The notes: generated from the letters alone by a model not told the origin. A DNA stretch of 64,000 nucleotides from Oscillospiraceae bacterium (GCA_015067435.1 SVMM01000011.1:1-64000), one strand, 5' to 3'. Counted from the stretch's first letter, positions 36,444 to 46,299 are shown. Numbers and translations: made by a program.

Positions 36444-39400
36444 TCGCCTCCCTTCAGCAGCTCGGCCGCCTGCTCCCATTCAAAGCTGTCGATGGCGTGT
36501 TTGACTTTGCTCACGCGCTCGCGCTCCCCGGACGGAAGGCGATATCCCGCGAGAAAGTCGAAAACATACTTTGCGCTCTGCGCGTCCATGCCGGCCGCGA
36601 AGCCGCGCAGCTCCTCATACGCCTCGCTCAGTTCCTCGTCGGAAATGAGCGGCAGCGATTCGTCTTCCTCCGCCGTCTCTTCCTCGCCGCGCAGAGGAGA
36701 GAGCGCCGCGCACAGCGCGCGGACGCGCGTGAGCAGGTCGCTTATCTCAGCGCCGACCGCGTCGGCGTCGCCCGCTTTGCCCGCAAGCTCCAGCTTTTCC
36801 GCGAGCGCCCCGATGCCCTCCGCGCCGATGGCACGGGACAGGCTCTTGATCGCGTGGACCTTGACCGTCGTGTTGGCAAGGTCGCCGGCATTCCACAAAC
36901 TCTCGATCTCATCCGCCGAATCGGGGGCGCTCTTTGCGTAGATCGTCACCGTGTCGAGGTAGGTTTCCTCCGAGCCGCAATGCGAAAGTCCCTGCTCGGC
37001 GTTCAAACCGTCGATTTCACGCAACCAGTCCGGCAAGCCGGGGGAAGACGGTTCGGCGTCCGTGCCGCCGTCTTCCGGCTCATGCAGCTTCTCCTTCGGC
37101 AGATACTGCATCAGCATCTCTTCGAGCTTGTCCGCGTCGATGGGCTTGGTCAGATAGTCATCGAAGCCCACCGCAAGATACTGCTCCCGCGCGCCGGAGA
37201 TTGCATTCGCCGTCAGACAGACCGTAGGCGTTTGCAGATTGGGGTTCTCCGCCTCGGCGCGCAGCTCATGCAGCGTCTCGATGCCGTCCTTCTCGGGCAT
37301 CATGTGGTCGAGGAATATGATGTCGTACTTGCGATCATGCGCGAGCGTCAGCCCCTCGTCTCCGCTCGCCGCCGTGTCGATCTGCACGCCGGTGCGCTTC
37401 AAAAGGCTCTTGAACACCTCCAGATTCATCGGCGTGTCGTCGACCACCAGCACCAGCGCATCAGGCGCGGTAAACTTCTCCTTGTAGCGCTTGCGGCTTT
37501 CCAGCGATGCGCGGTAGGCGGCTTCATAATCGCCGAGCGCATCCCACTTGACGACCGACTGCTTCAGACGGAAGGAGAATGTCGAGCCCTCGCCGTAGAC
37601 GCTCTCCACCGTCAGGCGGCTCCCCATCATTTCAAGAAGGCTCTTGGTGATGTTCATGCCAAGGCCCGTGCCCTCGATGTTGCGGTTGCGCTTTTCCTCG
37701 ATACGCTCAAACTCGGAAAACAGCTTTTCCATGTCCTCCGGCTTGATGCCGATGCCGGTGTCTTTGACGGAAACGTCCAGATAGACGTTTTCCGGCTCTT
37801 CGGGGATGCGCTCGCAGCCGATGTGGAAGGTCACGCTGCCTTTTTCCGTGTACTTCACGGCGTTGGTCAAAATGTTCGTGATGATCTGCTTGACACGCAC
37901 CTCGTCGCCGTGGAGATACTTCGGCATGGTTTCGTCAAAATCAAGCCTGAGCAGCAGCCCCCTGTCCTCCGCGCGCGTCTGGATCATGCTGACGAGATCG
38001 TTGATAACGGAGGACAGGTCGTAATCGACGGGGATGATCTCCATCTTACCCGCCTCGATCTTGGAGAAATCAAGAATGTCGTTGACAATGCCGAGCAGCG
38101 TGTTGCCCGCCGTCTTGATCTTCTCGGAATACAGGAGAATGTCCTTGTCGTCACTCTCACGCAGGACCATCTCGTTCATGCCGAGCACGGCGTTGATCGG
38201 CGTGCGGATCTCATGCGACATATTGGCGAGGAAGTGGGATTTTGCCTGATTCGCGTACTCCGCCTCTTCCTTCGCGTGCTCCGCTTCCTCCTTGGAGTCC
38301 TTGATCTGCTCGTACTGACGCTTAAAAACACGGTGATAGCTGTCGGACATCCGTATGCCCACCGCAAGCGAGAGAAGGAGAAATCCGGAGGCGATCAGAA
38401 CAACGCGCAGGAGGAAGTCTTTTACGTAATCGTTGAGCGACTGCATGGAAATATCCACGCCCGCATAAGCGACGCAGCGCCCGTTCGCGTCATAGATCGG
38501 CTGATAAAGCGTGAGCAGCCAGCCGTAGGAGTCGTTGCTTTCCAGCGGCTCGATCTCCCCACCCGCAAACAGCGTGGGAAGAAACGGCTCAAATGACGGG
38601 TCAAAATCAAGAATCTCGCCGGGCACACCCTCCTCATCTCCGGGCGGCACGACGTCAAATACCACATGGCAGCCGTCCTCCAGTATCTTGTAGACGTAGA
38701 CGTATTCGAGATCGGGCGTATTGTCCCGTATTCCCTGAAGAATATTTTTAACGTCCGCGTAGCTCTGTGCTCCGTTGCCAAGCTCCAGATAGATGTCTAC
38801 CAGCCGCGGATCGACAGCGTTTACGACCTGCTGCGCCGCGCCCCTTGCCACCTCAAGGCGTTCCTTTCTCGCGTTTTGCCGATACAGAACGACACTGATC
38901 CATGTGCAAACCACCGTGAGCGCGACCGCGCCTGAGACGATTACCGCCAAAAGGCGCCGATGCTGGCGGTTCATATCAAAACGCTCCAAATCGTCCGATC
39001 GGTCGATACTCTGAATATCCGTGCGGATATGCGAGGGCAGCGCGCGCACGATGAGCAGCGCCGCACAGACCGTTACGATTTTATCGGCAAGGTTGAGCGC
39101 AAGATTCACCAGCAGCATGGTGGGAAATCTCCCGAGCATTGCCAAATCGACAATCCGGTCTATGAAAGGGACGGAGGCAAAGTCCATGCTGATCACGTTG
39201 TTCAGGGTCCATGCGACCAGCGTGCCGAGAACGCCGCTGACAAGCGTAAGCGTCAGCGTGAAAAGAACAAATCCGCCCTTCCGCCTGAAAACATCCCGAT
39301 ACATCATCCGCGAGGCGCTGATGGCAACGCAGATGTTGACGATCACGAAATAAGCGGACATCCGGCTGAACGGAAGGCACAGGAGGCTGGACACCAGCGC

Positions 39401-39607
39401 CGTCACAATCGCGGCGAGCGGCCCGCATTCCCACGCCACAACGATCGTGCCGATGGTGTCAAGGTACAGCGGCAGCCCGAGTGCTCGCGCCGCCACCGCC
39501 AGCGCGAAATTCAATACGACGCCGCAGACAAAGATGATGTTGCGCGTCAGCCTGACGCGGTCAGTGCGCGGCCCGGATTGCTTCTTCTCTATGCCCTGCA
39601 TGTTCAT
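36440..39607 (-). CDS. hybrid histidine kinase with ECF-S-like membrane domain and extracellular sensor
   Basis: A 1055-residue kinase. Residues about 20-195 form several helices resembling vitamin-transporter S subunits ([20 protein letters not shown] is characteristic of that fold). A further helix (about 220-240) leads to an extracellular Cache-like domain (about 245-400, with [20 protein letters not shown] and the later [18 protein letters not shown]), a second helix (about 402-425) and then HisKA (His near 463), HATPase, receiver (near 724) and Hpt (near 921). Overlaps the next gene by four bases. Stands 30 bases after the lipoprotein gene. Vitamin-like ligands are a speculative idea from the N-terminal fold. 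Confidence 0.92.
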   Translation of the reverse strand: MNMQGIEKKQSGPRTDRVRLTRNIIFVCGVVLNFALAVAARALGLPLYLDTIGTIVVAWECGPLAAIVTALVSSLLCLPFSRMSAYFVIVNICVAISASRMMYRDVFRRKGGFVLFTLTLTLVSGVLGTLVAWTLNNVISMDFASVPFIDRIVDLAMLGRFPTMLLVNLALNLADKIVTVCAALLIVRALPSHIRTDIQSIDRSDDLERFDMNRQHRRLLAVIVSGAVALTVVCTWISVVLYRQNARKERLEVARGAAQQVVNAVDPRLVDIYLELGNGAQSYADVKNILQGIRDNTPDLEYVYVYKILEDGCHVVFDVVPPGDEEGVPGEILDFDPSFEPFLPTLFAGGEIEPLESNDSYGWLLTLYQPIYDANGRCVAYAGVDISMQSLNDYVKDFLLRVVLIASGFLLLSLAVGIRMSDSYHRVFKRQYEQIKDSKEEAEHAKEEAEYANQAKSHFLANMSHEIRTPINAVLGMNEMVLRESDDKDILLYSEKIKTAGNTLLGIVNDILDFSKIEAGKMEIIPVDYDLSSVINDLVSMIQTRAEDRGLLLRLDFDETMPKYLHGDEVRVKQIITNILTNAVKYTEKGSVTFHIGCERIPEEPENVYLDVSVKDTGIGIKPEDMEKLFSEFERIEEKRNRNIEGTGLGMNITKSLLEMMGSRLTVESVYGEGSTFSFRLKQSVVKWDALGDYEAAYRASLESRKRYKEKFTAPDALVLVVDDTPMNLEVFKSLLKRTGVQIDTAASGDEGLTLAHDRKYDIIFLDHMMPEKDGIETLHELRAEAENPNLQTPTVCLTANAISGAREQYLAVGFDDYLTKPIDADKLEEMLMQYLPKEKLHEPEDGGTDAEPSSPGLPDWLREIDGLNAEQGLSHCGSEETYLDTVTIYAKSAPDSADEIESLWNAGDLANTTVKVHAIKSLSRAIGAEGIGALAEKLELAGKAGDADAVGAEISDLLTRVRALCAALSPLRGEEETAEEDESLPLISDEELSEAYEELRGFAAGMDAQSAKYVFDFLAGYRLPSGERERVSKVKHAIDSFEWEQAAELLKGGE

Positions 39608-39637
39608 TCTCCTTTTTCGCTGTTTGAGCGCTGCGTC

Positions 39638-41773
39638 TTACCGCGAATGCCAACCGAGCAGCCGGTCCCATGCGCTCTGCATGATCTCCAGATACTCCCG
39701 GCAGCCCATATCGTCACGCACCCGCGCCGCAGAACGCTCCGCCGCGTTGGTGCCGGCGACGCCGACGCCGTTGACGATCGCGTCGACAAACAAATTCTGT
39801 CCGCCCGAACTCGTTGAAAACGACTCCTCCAGCTCCGGGTGAATACGGAGCAGATCCGTTTCCCTGCTTGTGATGGGAAAAACAGTCGGCATGGAGGCGT
39901 ACCATCTGTTTTCCGTAAGCTCCAGCTCGGGATGCCATATCACACCGAGGGCGATCGCGGCGGAAATGTGGTCTATCCCTTCTTTTCCGATCTCGTCCAG
40001 GCATTGATATTCAAACGCCTGACTTTTGATAAATCCAAGCGTCGAGCCCAGATAGCGGCGCGCATAGTCCGTGTAGTTACCCCCGGATTTCTCCCACAGC
40101 TCGGCATACGCCGCCTCCGCGATCTCCGGCATTTCCTCGCCGTTAAAAGAGAACGTTGCATAGCTGCCGTCGTCATTTGTTTTGATGAAAGCGTCCGGCC
40201 CATAGGACATGAGGATCGTGCCCTCTTTGCCGTAGGCGTAATCTATGAGCTTGAGCGCGGCGCAAAGCTTGTCCGGATTGCCCGCGACGCCGTCCGCTGA
40301 GATGCCCCATCCAGTCGGCTTGACGCTTCGCCACGACTCGGTAAAGCGAATATATTTGTTTCTGAGCGTTCCGTCCTGCCAGCAGGCAACGGGCGTCATC
40401 ACCACCATGTACCGCTCGCCTTCGTCGGCTTGCAGCTTTGTCCGGTTATAGACGGCCTGCGTCTGATTGAAGTCGTAGTGCATGAAGCCGGCGTCGCGTT
40501 CCAGCATTTCCGCGCTCGTCATCTCTGTTCCGTTTATGAACGACTCGGAAATCAGCCCCTCCAGCGCCATATCGTGCATCCGATCAAGCGCCCGGTAAGT
40601 GCTGGTCTCCTGACGCGCGTCATGCAGCTGACCGGAGGAATCGAGGTAGAGATACCCCTGCCGGGATTCAAGGCCGCGCACGCCGAAAAGTTGTCCGGCA
40701 AAGCGGAACATATCACAGCGGCGCTGGTTATTTCCGTCCTCACGGGTGAAAATGCCCTGTACGGAGTCCGTTCCGTTCAGCGTCTGCGGATTGGCGACCA
40801 CGCAGCGCAGCAGCGCGACCAGCTCATCGGCGTCCCATGCGGCGTTCTGCCCGACGAACAGGTCGGAACGCTTTGTGCCATAGTAACCGCCATATGCCTC
40901 GTCAATATAATTGCGGAGCATATTGACCGCGAAGACGCCGGAAATCCGCCCCGCGGCGTTCATCTTCTGGACGATATTACCCGCGGCGTCATAATTCTTG
41001 ACGAGGATATCCGTATCTGTTCCGTTCGGCTTCACAATGTCAACCATGATCTTGCCGGAGGTCGGCATGTAGGGGCGGTAATAAGTTTCACCGATCTTTT
41101 TGCTCTCCGGGGCGGAAAACACTCCGTCGCCGTCGAGCAGCTTTTCCACCCAGTCAACGCGCATCAGCGGCATTCGCTCAATATCTTCGATTCCGTCGAA
41201 ATACGGCGCGAAGTAAAAAGCGCCGATGTCGGTGTTGCCCGTGATGGACAAGCGGACGACGGGATTGTCCTCCAAAAATGCCTTGAAATTCGGCATGATG
41301 TCGAGATACTCGGCGATATTGACCAGCTTGCCCGCCTCTCCGGCTTTGGTCAGGCTGTCCGCGCTGCCGCTGATCAAATCGATCTCACTCATGCGCTCCG
41401 ACCAATAGGCAAGCTCTCTCCCGGCGCTGTTGCCCTGGTACTTGTCCTCGATGGTGATGTTCAATCGCTTTTCAACCTCGGCCCAGGTCGGTTTGAGATC
41501 GCCGGCATAGTAGGTGACGCCGTCCGCAAGCGTAATGCCGCCGCCCGCCGTCTCCGCGTCAAAGCTCAGTCCCGTCTGCGGGGAGTTGTAGCCCGTCGCC
41601 ATGCGCAGGACCGTGCCTTTTGCGTAATTCAGCTCCGTAAGCGTTTCTGCCTTTTCCGCATCATCGGAGGGCGCCGCAGTTGGCGGCGGCGGATTGCCGC
41701 CCGAGTCCCCGCCGCAGCCGCAGAGCAGTGAAACAGCCAGCATCAACGCAATGAATGGCGAATATCTTTTCAT
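39638..41773 (-). CDS. large extracellular solute-binding lipoprotein without its own transporter
   Basis: A 711-residue lipoprotein (signal peptide ending in LLCGCGGDS; a Pro/Asp-rich linker follows). The body resembles large sugar/oligosaccharide-type solute-binding proteins of Gram-positive bacteria: KPTWAEVEKRLNITIEDKY near 90, a long central lobe and GIDHISAAIALGVIWHPELE near the end. No permease or ATPase gene is near. It overlaps the preceding kinase gene by four bases (ATGA) and precedes another kinase by 30 bases, so it is more likely a co-receptor for a sensor kinase than part of an importer. That role is inferred from position. Confidence 0.85.
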   Translation of the reverse strand: MKRYSPFIALMLAVSLLCGCGGDSGGNPPPPTAAPSDDAEKAETLTELNYAKGTVLRMATGYNSPQTGLSFDAETAGGGITLADGVTYYAGDLKPTWAEVEKRLNITIEDKYQGNSAGRELAYWSERMSEIDLISGSADSLTKAGEAGKLVNIAEYLDIMPNFKAFLEDNPVVRLSITGNTDIGAFYFAPYFDGIEDIERMPLMRVDWVEKLLDGDGVFSAPESKKIGETYYRPYMPTSGKIMVDIVKPNGTDTDILVKNYDAAGNIVQKMNAAGRISGVFAVNMLRNYIDEAYGGYYGTKRSDLFVGQNAAWDADELVALLRCVVANPQTLNGTDSVQGIFTREDGNNQRRCDMFRFAGQLFGVRGLESRQGYLYLDSSGQLHDARQETSTYRALDRMHDMALEGLISESFINGTEMTSAEMLERDAGFMHYDFNQTQAVYNRTKLQADEGERYMVVMTPVACWQDGTLRNKYIRFTESWRSVKPTGWGISADGVAGNPDKLCAALKLIDYAYGKEGTILMSYGPDAFIKTNDDGSYATFSFNGEEMPEIAEAAYAELWEKSGGNYTDYARRYLGSTLGFIKSQAFEYQCLDEIGKEGIDHISAAIALGVIWHPELELTENRWYASMPTVFPITSRETDLLRIHPELEESFSTSSGGQNLFVDAIVNGVGVAGTNAAERSAARVRDDMGCREYLEIMQSAWDRLLGWHSR

Positions 41774-44610
41774 GCTTTTTCTCCTGATGTCATACCGCCG
41801 CACGGTTCCGAAATCTCCTGCGCATTCTTTGTGTTCAGCAGTTCGGCCGCCTGCTCCCACTCAAAGCTGTCGATGGCGTGTTTGACCTTGCCCACGCGCT
41901 CCCGTTCTTCCGGAGTGAGACGGTAGCCCGCGAGAAAGTCGAAGACATACTTTGCGCTCTGCGCATCCATGCTCGCCGCAAAGCCGCGCAGCTCCTCATA
42001 CGCCTCACTCAGCTCGTCGTCGGAAATCAGCGGCAGCGATTCGTCCTCTGCCGTTTCCTCGCCGCCGCACAGCGGCGCGAGCGCCGCGCACAGCTTGCGG
42101 ATACGCGCGAGCAGATCGCTTATCTCAGCGCCGACCGCGTCGGCGTCGCCCTCTTTTCCCGCGAGCTCCAGCTTCTCCGCGAGCGCCCCGATGCCCTCCG
42201 CGCCGATGGCGCGGGACAGGCTCTTGATCGCGTGGACCTTGACCGTGGTATTGTCAAGATCGCCTGCGTTCCACAGGGCTTCGATTTCATCCGCCGAATC
42301 GGGAGCGCTCTTTGCGTAGATCGTCACCGTGTCGAGGTAGGTTTCCTCCGAGCCGCAGTGCGAAAGCCCCTGCTCGGCGTCAAGACCGTCGATCTCGCGC
42401 AGCCAGTCCGGCAGGGCGGGGGCCGTTTCTTCATCTTCGCCGCTCGGCTCGCGCAGCTTCTCCTTTGGAAGATACTGCATCAGCATCTCTTCGAGCCGGT
42501 CCGCGTCGATGGGCTTGGTCAGGTAGTCGTCGAAGCCCGCCGCGAGATACTGCTCCCGTGCGCCGGAGATCGCGTTCGCGGTCAGGCAGATCGTGGGCGT
42601 TTGCAGATTCGGGTTGTCCGTCTGCGCACGCAGCTCACGCAGCGTTTCGACGCCATCCTTATGAGGCATCATGTGGTCGAGGAAGATCAAGTCGTACATG
42701 CGGTCATGCGCGAGCGCCAGCCCCTCGTCGCCGCTCGCAGCCGTGTCAATCAGAACGCTGGTGCGCTTTAAGAGGCTCTTGAACACCGCGAGGTTCATCG
42801 GCATATCGTCTACCACCAGCACGACGGCGTCCGGTGCGGTGAACTTCTCCCGGTACTTCCTGTGCCCGGAAAGCGCGGCGCGATACGAGGCTTCATAGTC
42901 ACCGAGCGCATCCCACCTGACGACTTTCTGTTTCAGCCGGAACGAAAACGTCGAGCCCTCGCCGTAGACGCTTGCCACCTCCAGACGGCTGTCCATCATC
43001 TCCAGCAGGTGCTTGGTGATGCTCATGCCGAGACCGGTGCCCTCAATGCTGCGGTTTCGCTTTTCCTCGATGCGCTCAAATTCGGAAAAGAGCTTTTCAA
43101 TGTCCTCCGGCTTGATGCCGATGCCCGTATCCTTGACGGCAACGTCCAGAAAAACGCTGTCCGGCTTTTCGGGAATGCGCTCATAGCCGATATGGAAGGT
43201 CACGCTGCCCTTTTCCGTGTATTTCACGGCGTTGGTCAGAATGTTCGTGACGACCTGCTTGACGCGAACCTCGTCGCCATTGAGCAGCCTGGGTGTATCT
43301 CGGTCAAAATCAAGCTTGAGCACAAGTCCCTTGTCGTCCGCGCGAGTTTGTACCATGTTCACAAGGTCGTTGATGACGGAGGATAGATCGTAATCGACGG
43401 GGATGATTTCCATCTTGCCCGCTTCGATCTTGGAGAAGTCCAGGATGTCGTTGACGATGCCCAGCAGCGTGTTTCCGGCTGCTTTGATGCTCTCGGAATA
43501 CATGAGGACGTCCTTGTTCTCGCTCTCCCGCAAAACCATCTCGTTCATGCCGAGCATGGCGTTGATCGGCGTGCGGATCTCGTGCGACATGTTGGAGAGA
43601 AACGCAGACTTCGCCTCGCTGGCCGCGACCGCGCGCTCGGTCTTCTCGTTGAGCTCCCGCGCAAGCCGCGTCTTCCGGTTGGAACGGATCAGGATAGACA
43701 GGAGGATGAAAACGACCAGAAACGCCGCGGCGACCGTAAAGAGCAAGATGTTCCGCAGCTGTGCAAAGTCGCTTGTCGCATCATACACGGAAATGCAATA
43801 CCATTCGTTTGCCACCGAAACAGAATTGGCGACATATCTTCCGCTGCCGAACCTTAGCAGAACGTATCCGTCATTGGATTGGCTGAACTGTTCGGCAAAT
43901 ACATGGCCGACCGTATCGGTTTCCGTCATGTAGTTTTTCCCAATCTCTGACCGATCGGAATGCGCAATGACCCGATAATTCTGATCCAATACGATTGCCT
44001 CGTCCAGATTTCCCTGTGCAACAACATCCTCCACGATGGCTTGCAGCCGTTCCAGAGAGAAATCCAACGCAACGACGCTTTTGGCATCGCAAAGCGTTTT
44101 GGAAAGCGTCAGCATGACCGTGCCGGTCAGCGCGTCGACATATGGATCGACGACGGCAACGCGCCCAATGTTTGCCCTCGCTTCGATATACCAGGGACGC
44201 TCCGTCGGAACATAATCGTCATCCGGCGTCCAGTTTGTCCCGTCCAGATACTCGCCGTTGATATAGCCGTACAAGCCGTTGGTGTACCCTTCCAAAACGC
44301 TTGTGACGGCGGCGGACTGATTGACGAGGAAGTCCTGTATTTCCTCCTGTGACTTTCTGTTGCGGATCATATTGTTCAGCGAATAGCATTCCAGCTTGAT
44401 CGTTTCGATCCCGGTGGAAAGATACTCGTTGATCTGCTCGGCGGAGTTCGCCGCGCTCAATTCGCCGCTCTTGACGATCTTCTGCATCATCTGATCCCGC
44501 AGCAGGGCGGCATAGACGACGATCAGACCCACAAAGAACAGGATCACAAGCGCGGACAGGATGACGCCCTGCAACGCGGAGTTGCTGATTCTTCTTCTGT
44601 CTCTTTTCAT
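41770..44610 (-). CDS. hybrid histidine kinase with dCache sensor domain
   Basis: A 946-residue kinase. One helix (about 15-40), an extracellular double-Cache domain (about 45-290: PTERPWYIEARANIGRVAVV and DPYVDALTGTVMLTLSKTL are typical), a second helix (about 303-325), HisKA ([13 protein letters not shown], His near 340), HATPase ([18 protein letters not shown]), receiver (LVVDDMPMNLAVF near 602) and Hpt ([16 protein letters not shown] near 795). dCache domains of this kind often bind amino acids, fitting the adjacent amino-acid-type binding protein 22 bases upstream. ATG 44610 is preferred over the TTG at 44625 because agaggg precedes it. Confidence 0.93.
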   Translation of the reverse strand: MKRDRRRISNSALQGVILSALVILFFVGLIVVYAALLRDQMMQKIVKSGELSAANSAEQINEYLSTGIETIKLECYSLNNMIRNRKSQEEIQDFLVNQSAAVTSVLEGYTNGLYGYINGEYLDGTNWTPDDDYVPTERPWYIEARANIGRVAVVDPYVDALTGTVMLTLSKTLCDAKSVVALDFSLERLQAIVEDVVAQGNLDEAIVLDQNYRVIAHSDRSEIGKNYMTETDTVGHVFAEQFSQSNDGYVLLRFGSGRYVANSVSVANEWYCISVYDATSDFAQLRNILLFTVAAAFLVVFILLSILIRSNRKTRLARELNEKTERAVAASEAKSAFLSNMSHEIRTPINAMLGMNEMVLRESENKDVLMYSESIKAAGNTLLGIVNDILDFSKIEAGKMEIIPVDYDLSSVINDLVNMVQTRADDKGLVLKLDFDRDTPRLLNGDEVRVKQVVTNILTNAVKYTEKGSVTFHIGYERIPEKPDSVFLDVAVKDTGIGIKPEDIEKLFSEFERIEEKRNRSIEGTGLGMSITKHLLEMMDSRLEVASVYGEGSTFSFRLKQKVVRWDALGDYEASYRAALSGHRKYREKFTAPDAVVLVVDDMPMNLAVFKSLLKRTSVLIDTAASGDEGLALAHDRMYDLIFLDHMMPHKDGVETLRELRAQTDNPNLQTPTICLTANAISGAREQYLAAGFDDYLTKPIDADRLEEMLMQYLPKEKLREPSGEDEETAPALPDWLREIDGLDAEQGLSHCGSEETYLDTVTIYAKSAPDSADEIEALWNAGDLDNTTVKVHAIKSLSRAIGAEGIGALAEKLELAGKEGDADAVGAEISDLLARIRKLCAALAPLCGGEETAEDESLPLISDDELSEAYEELRGFAASMDAQSAKYVFDFLAGYRLTPEERERVGKVKHAIDSFEWEQAAELLNTKNAQEISEPCGGMTSGEKA

Positions 44611-44632
44611 GGCGTGCCCTCTCAATATGCGC

Positions 44633-45463
44633 TCAAGGTATCCGTACCAGCGTAATATCGCTGCCGAACCATTTTGTTGAGATCTCGCCGAGCGTTCCGT
44701 CCGCCTTCATTTCGCTCAACAGCTCCTGCATCCTGTCTCGCAGCTCCCGGTCGCCCTTTCGAAATCCGATGGCGCATCTTTCTTCGCTGAGGCTGTTGTC
44801 CAGAACAAACAATCGCTCTTCACTGGCGTAGATAAAGTAGTACGCCACGACCGAATCAACGAACACGGCGTCCACATTGCCCGCCTTGAGCTGCTGAAAA
44901 AGCGTGAGGCAGTCGTCAAACAGCACAACATGGATGCTTGCGTACAGGTCGGATGATTCGAGAACCTCCTGCGTTGTCGAGCCGGACTGTACGCCGACCG
45001 TCATGCCGCTGAGGTCGCGCGGCGTCTGGGCGCTGTTGTTCTCGGGAACGACAAAAATGAGCTCGTTTTTCATATACGGCTCCGAGAGCTCCATGGACTC
45101 GGCGCGTGTCGGTGAAATCGACATGCCGTTCCAAATGCAGTCGATCCTGCCGCTGTTCAGGTCGTCCTCCTTCGTATCCCAGTCGATTGGCTTCTTGACC
45201 AGTTCGATGCCGAGCCGACGGCATGCCTCCTGCGCCACGTCGATGTCGAAGCCGACGATCTCGCCCGCTTCATCGGTAAAGCCCATGGGCGGATAGTTCG
45301 CGTCAAGGCCGATCACAAGCCGTCCCGCGTCGAGCACCCGCTGCAGCGAGCCGTCGCTCGTGGGAGCGTCCGTCCGCGTGACACCACCGCAGCCCGAAAC
45401 CGTGAGTGTCAGTACAAATGCCATGATTCCCGCCAACAGTTTTCTGAACATCATCCTGTTCAT
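44633..45463 (-). CDS. amino-acid-type solute-binding lipoprotein (family 3), orphan
   Basis: A 276-residue lipoprotein: signal peptide with lipobox LTVSGCGG, then the family 3 fold (LVIGLDANYPPMGFTDEAGE, GFDIDVAQEACRRLGIE, WNGMSISPTRAESM, TVGVQSGSTTQEVLES). Such proteins deliver polar amino acids to ABC importers, but no permease or ATPase is nearby. It is the first gene of the kinase operon, directly before the dCache kinase, suggesting that it presents its ligand to that sensor. A good promoter lies about 80 bases upstream. Confidence 0.93.
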   Translation of the reverse strand: MNRMMFRKLLAGIMAFVLTLTVSGCGGVTRTDAPTSDGSLQRVLDAGRLVIGLDANYPPMGFTDEAGEIVGFDIDVAQEACRRLGIELVKKPIDWDTKEDDLNSGRIDCIWNGMSISPTRAESMELSEPYMKNELIFVVPENNSAQTPRDLSGMTVGVQSGSTTQEVLESSDLYASIHVVLFDDCLTLFQQLKAGNVDAVFVDSVVAYYFIYASEERLFVLDNSLSEERCAIGFRKGDRELRDRMQELLSEMKADGTLGEISTKWFGSDITLVRIP

Positions 45464-45543
45464 AAAAGCCTCCGCGCCGGTTTTCTTCCCTTTTGAGCAT
45501 CGTGTGCCACATTTGGCATCATATGCGTATACTTATTTATTTT

Positions 45544-45572
45544 ATTATAGCACTTCCGACTCAAAATGGCAA
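45544..45572 (-). promoter_or_regulatory. promoter of the sensor-kinase operon
   Basis: On the minus strand, TTGCCA (45572-45567), 17 bases, perfect TATAAT (45549-45544). No other convincing promoter was seen inside the 17.8-kb gene string. Confidence 0.75.
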
Positions 45573-45593
45573 CAAATAATGCCGCAAATGCAT

Positions 45594-45632
45594 GAAAACG
45601 GCGGCCTGCTGTCCGCAGACCGCCGTTTTCAA
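45594..45632. terminator. bidirectional terminator-like hairpin
   Basis: Arms gaaaacggcgg (45594-45604) and ccgccgttttc (45620-45630). It insulates the kinase operon promoter from the sequence to its right. Confidence 0.6.
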
Positions 45633-45709
45633 TTTGTTGCGCAAAAGCACATCTTGGCCAAACGTCCCGAAGGCGCATAGCCATTCAGGTAATCAAACAA
45701 AAGGTAAAA

Positions 45710-45835
45710 TCAGAAATCAAACATGCCCGCGGGCTTGGTGTTCGGTTTCTTCGTGTCGGTGTAGGTCGGCGCGGTGTTGTAGTCGATGCCGTGGATGGGC
45801 CACGTTGGCTCCTTGCCCTCGTACAAGACTGACAT
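45710..45835 (-). pseudogene. 3' end of an unrecognised gene (41 codons)
   Basis: A clean frame reads MSVLYEGKEPTWPIHGIDYN and ends KPAGMFDF with a stop at 45710. Its codon use and composition look genuinely coding, and it reads like the tail of a larger enzyme, but no upstream part is present. I do not recognise the family. Beyond 45840 the sequence becomes AT-rich and non-coding. Confidence 0.4.
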
Positions 45836-45866
45836 TTATCGAACGCTCTGCAATGAGACTAGCTTC

Positions 45867-45960
45867 ATTAGCAGGATTTTGGGTGGGATTGACCTCGTAT
45901 TAGCAGGAGCATGATTTTTATTAGCTGGAAGCCAAAAATCTTGCTAATATTATTAGCAGG
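45867..45960. repeat. cluster of ATTAGCAGG repeats
   Basis: ATTAGCAGG occurs at 45867, 45899 and 45952, with a variant ATTAGCTGG at 45920. The last copy is also part of the inverted repeat TTGCTAAT-ATT-ATTAGCAG (45941-45959). This may be recombination directionality or integrase-arm sites of the neighbouring element. Confidence 0.45.
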
Positions 45961-46047
45961 CTTTTGAGGGAGTCTTACGCTTCCAGTCCGACTTTGTTCG
46001 GTGGCGTCACCTGACAGCAGTTTTGAAGCAAAAAAGAATACCGCTCC

Positions 46048-46083
46048 AAAATGTTGCAATTTCAACGATTTTTGGAGCGGTTT
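46048..46083 (-). terminator. terminator downstream of the tRNA fragment
   Basis: The arms accgctccaaaa and ttttggagcggt pair around a 17-base loop, followed on the minus strand by a T run. It lies directly behind the CCA end of the tRNA-Arg fragment, as expected for the original tRNA transcript. Confidence 0.6.
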
Positions 46084-46128
46084 TGGTACGCCTGATGCGA
46101 TTCGAACGCACGACCCCCAGAGTCGGAG
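46084..46128 (-). other. 3' half of a tRNA-Arg(CCG) gene: attachment-site remnant
   Basis: On the minus strand the sequence starts in the anticodon loop CTCCGAC (anticodon CCG), then TCTGG, the T-arm GTGCGTTCGAATCGCAT, acceptor strand CAGGCGT, discriminator A and encoded CCA. The 5' half (acceptor, D-arm, 5' anticodon stem) is absent; element-like repeat copy 2 begins instead. This is the usual scar of tyrosine-integrase insertion into a tRNA gene. Confidence 0.75.
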
Positions 46129-46273
46129 TTATCAGGCATGGTTGAAAAATGGCGGATTTGTGCGGGTTTTCGGGCGCACTCGATGGTATCTCGAACCTTT
46201 CAGAAACGCCGCCAACCCTTGTGATCAATAGGCTGGCGGCTATTTTGTGAAATAGTAGTCAGATAGTAGTCAG
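46122..46273 (+). repeat. att-flanking repeat, copy 2
   Basis: Related to 27275-27427: identical first 16 bases (gtcggagttatcaggc), a shared middle containing the hairpin gccgccaacc / ggctggcggc and the shared end tattttgtgaaatagtagtc. It starts within the tRNA-Arg remnant, marking it as the end of an integrated element lying to the right. Confidence 0.65.
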
Positions 46274-46299
46274 AGTGTTGGCGCAATATCCAAGCAGGC

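Noticed and set aside
34737-38596. 561- and 699-codon plus-strand frames opposite the kinases
   Set aside because: Antisense shadows of the kinase cores; the same pseudo-sequence recurs opposite each kinase, as expected for complementary strands of paralogues.
46001-46231. 76-codon plus-strand frame reading DAIRTHDPQSRS
   Set aside because: It is a translation through the tRNA-Arg fragment; this peptide is a familiar artefact of tRNA genes.
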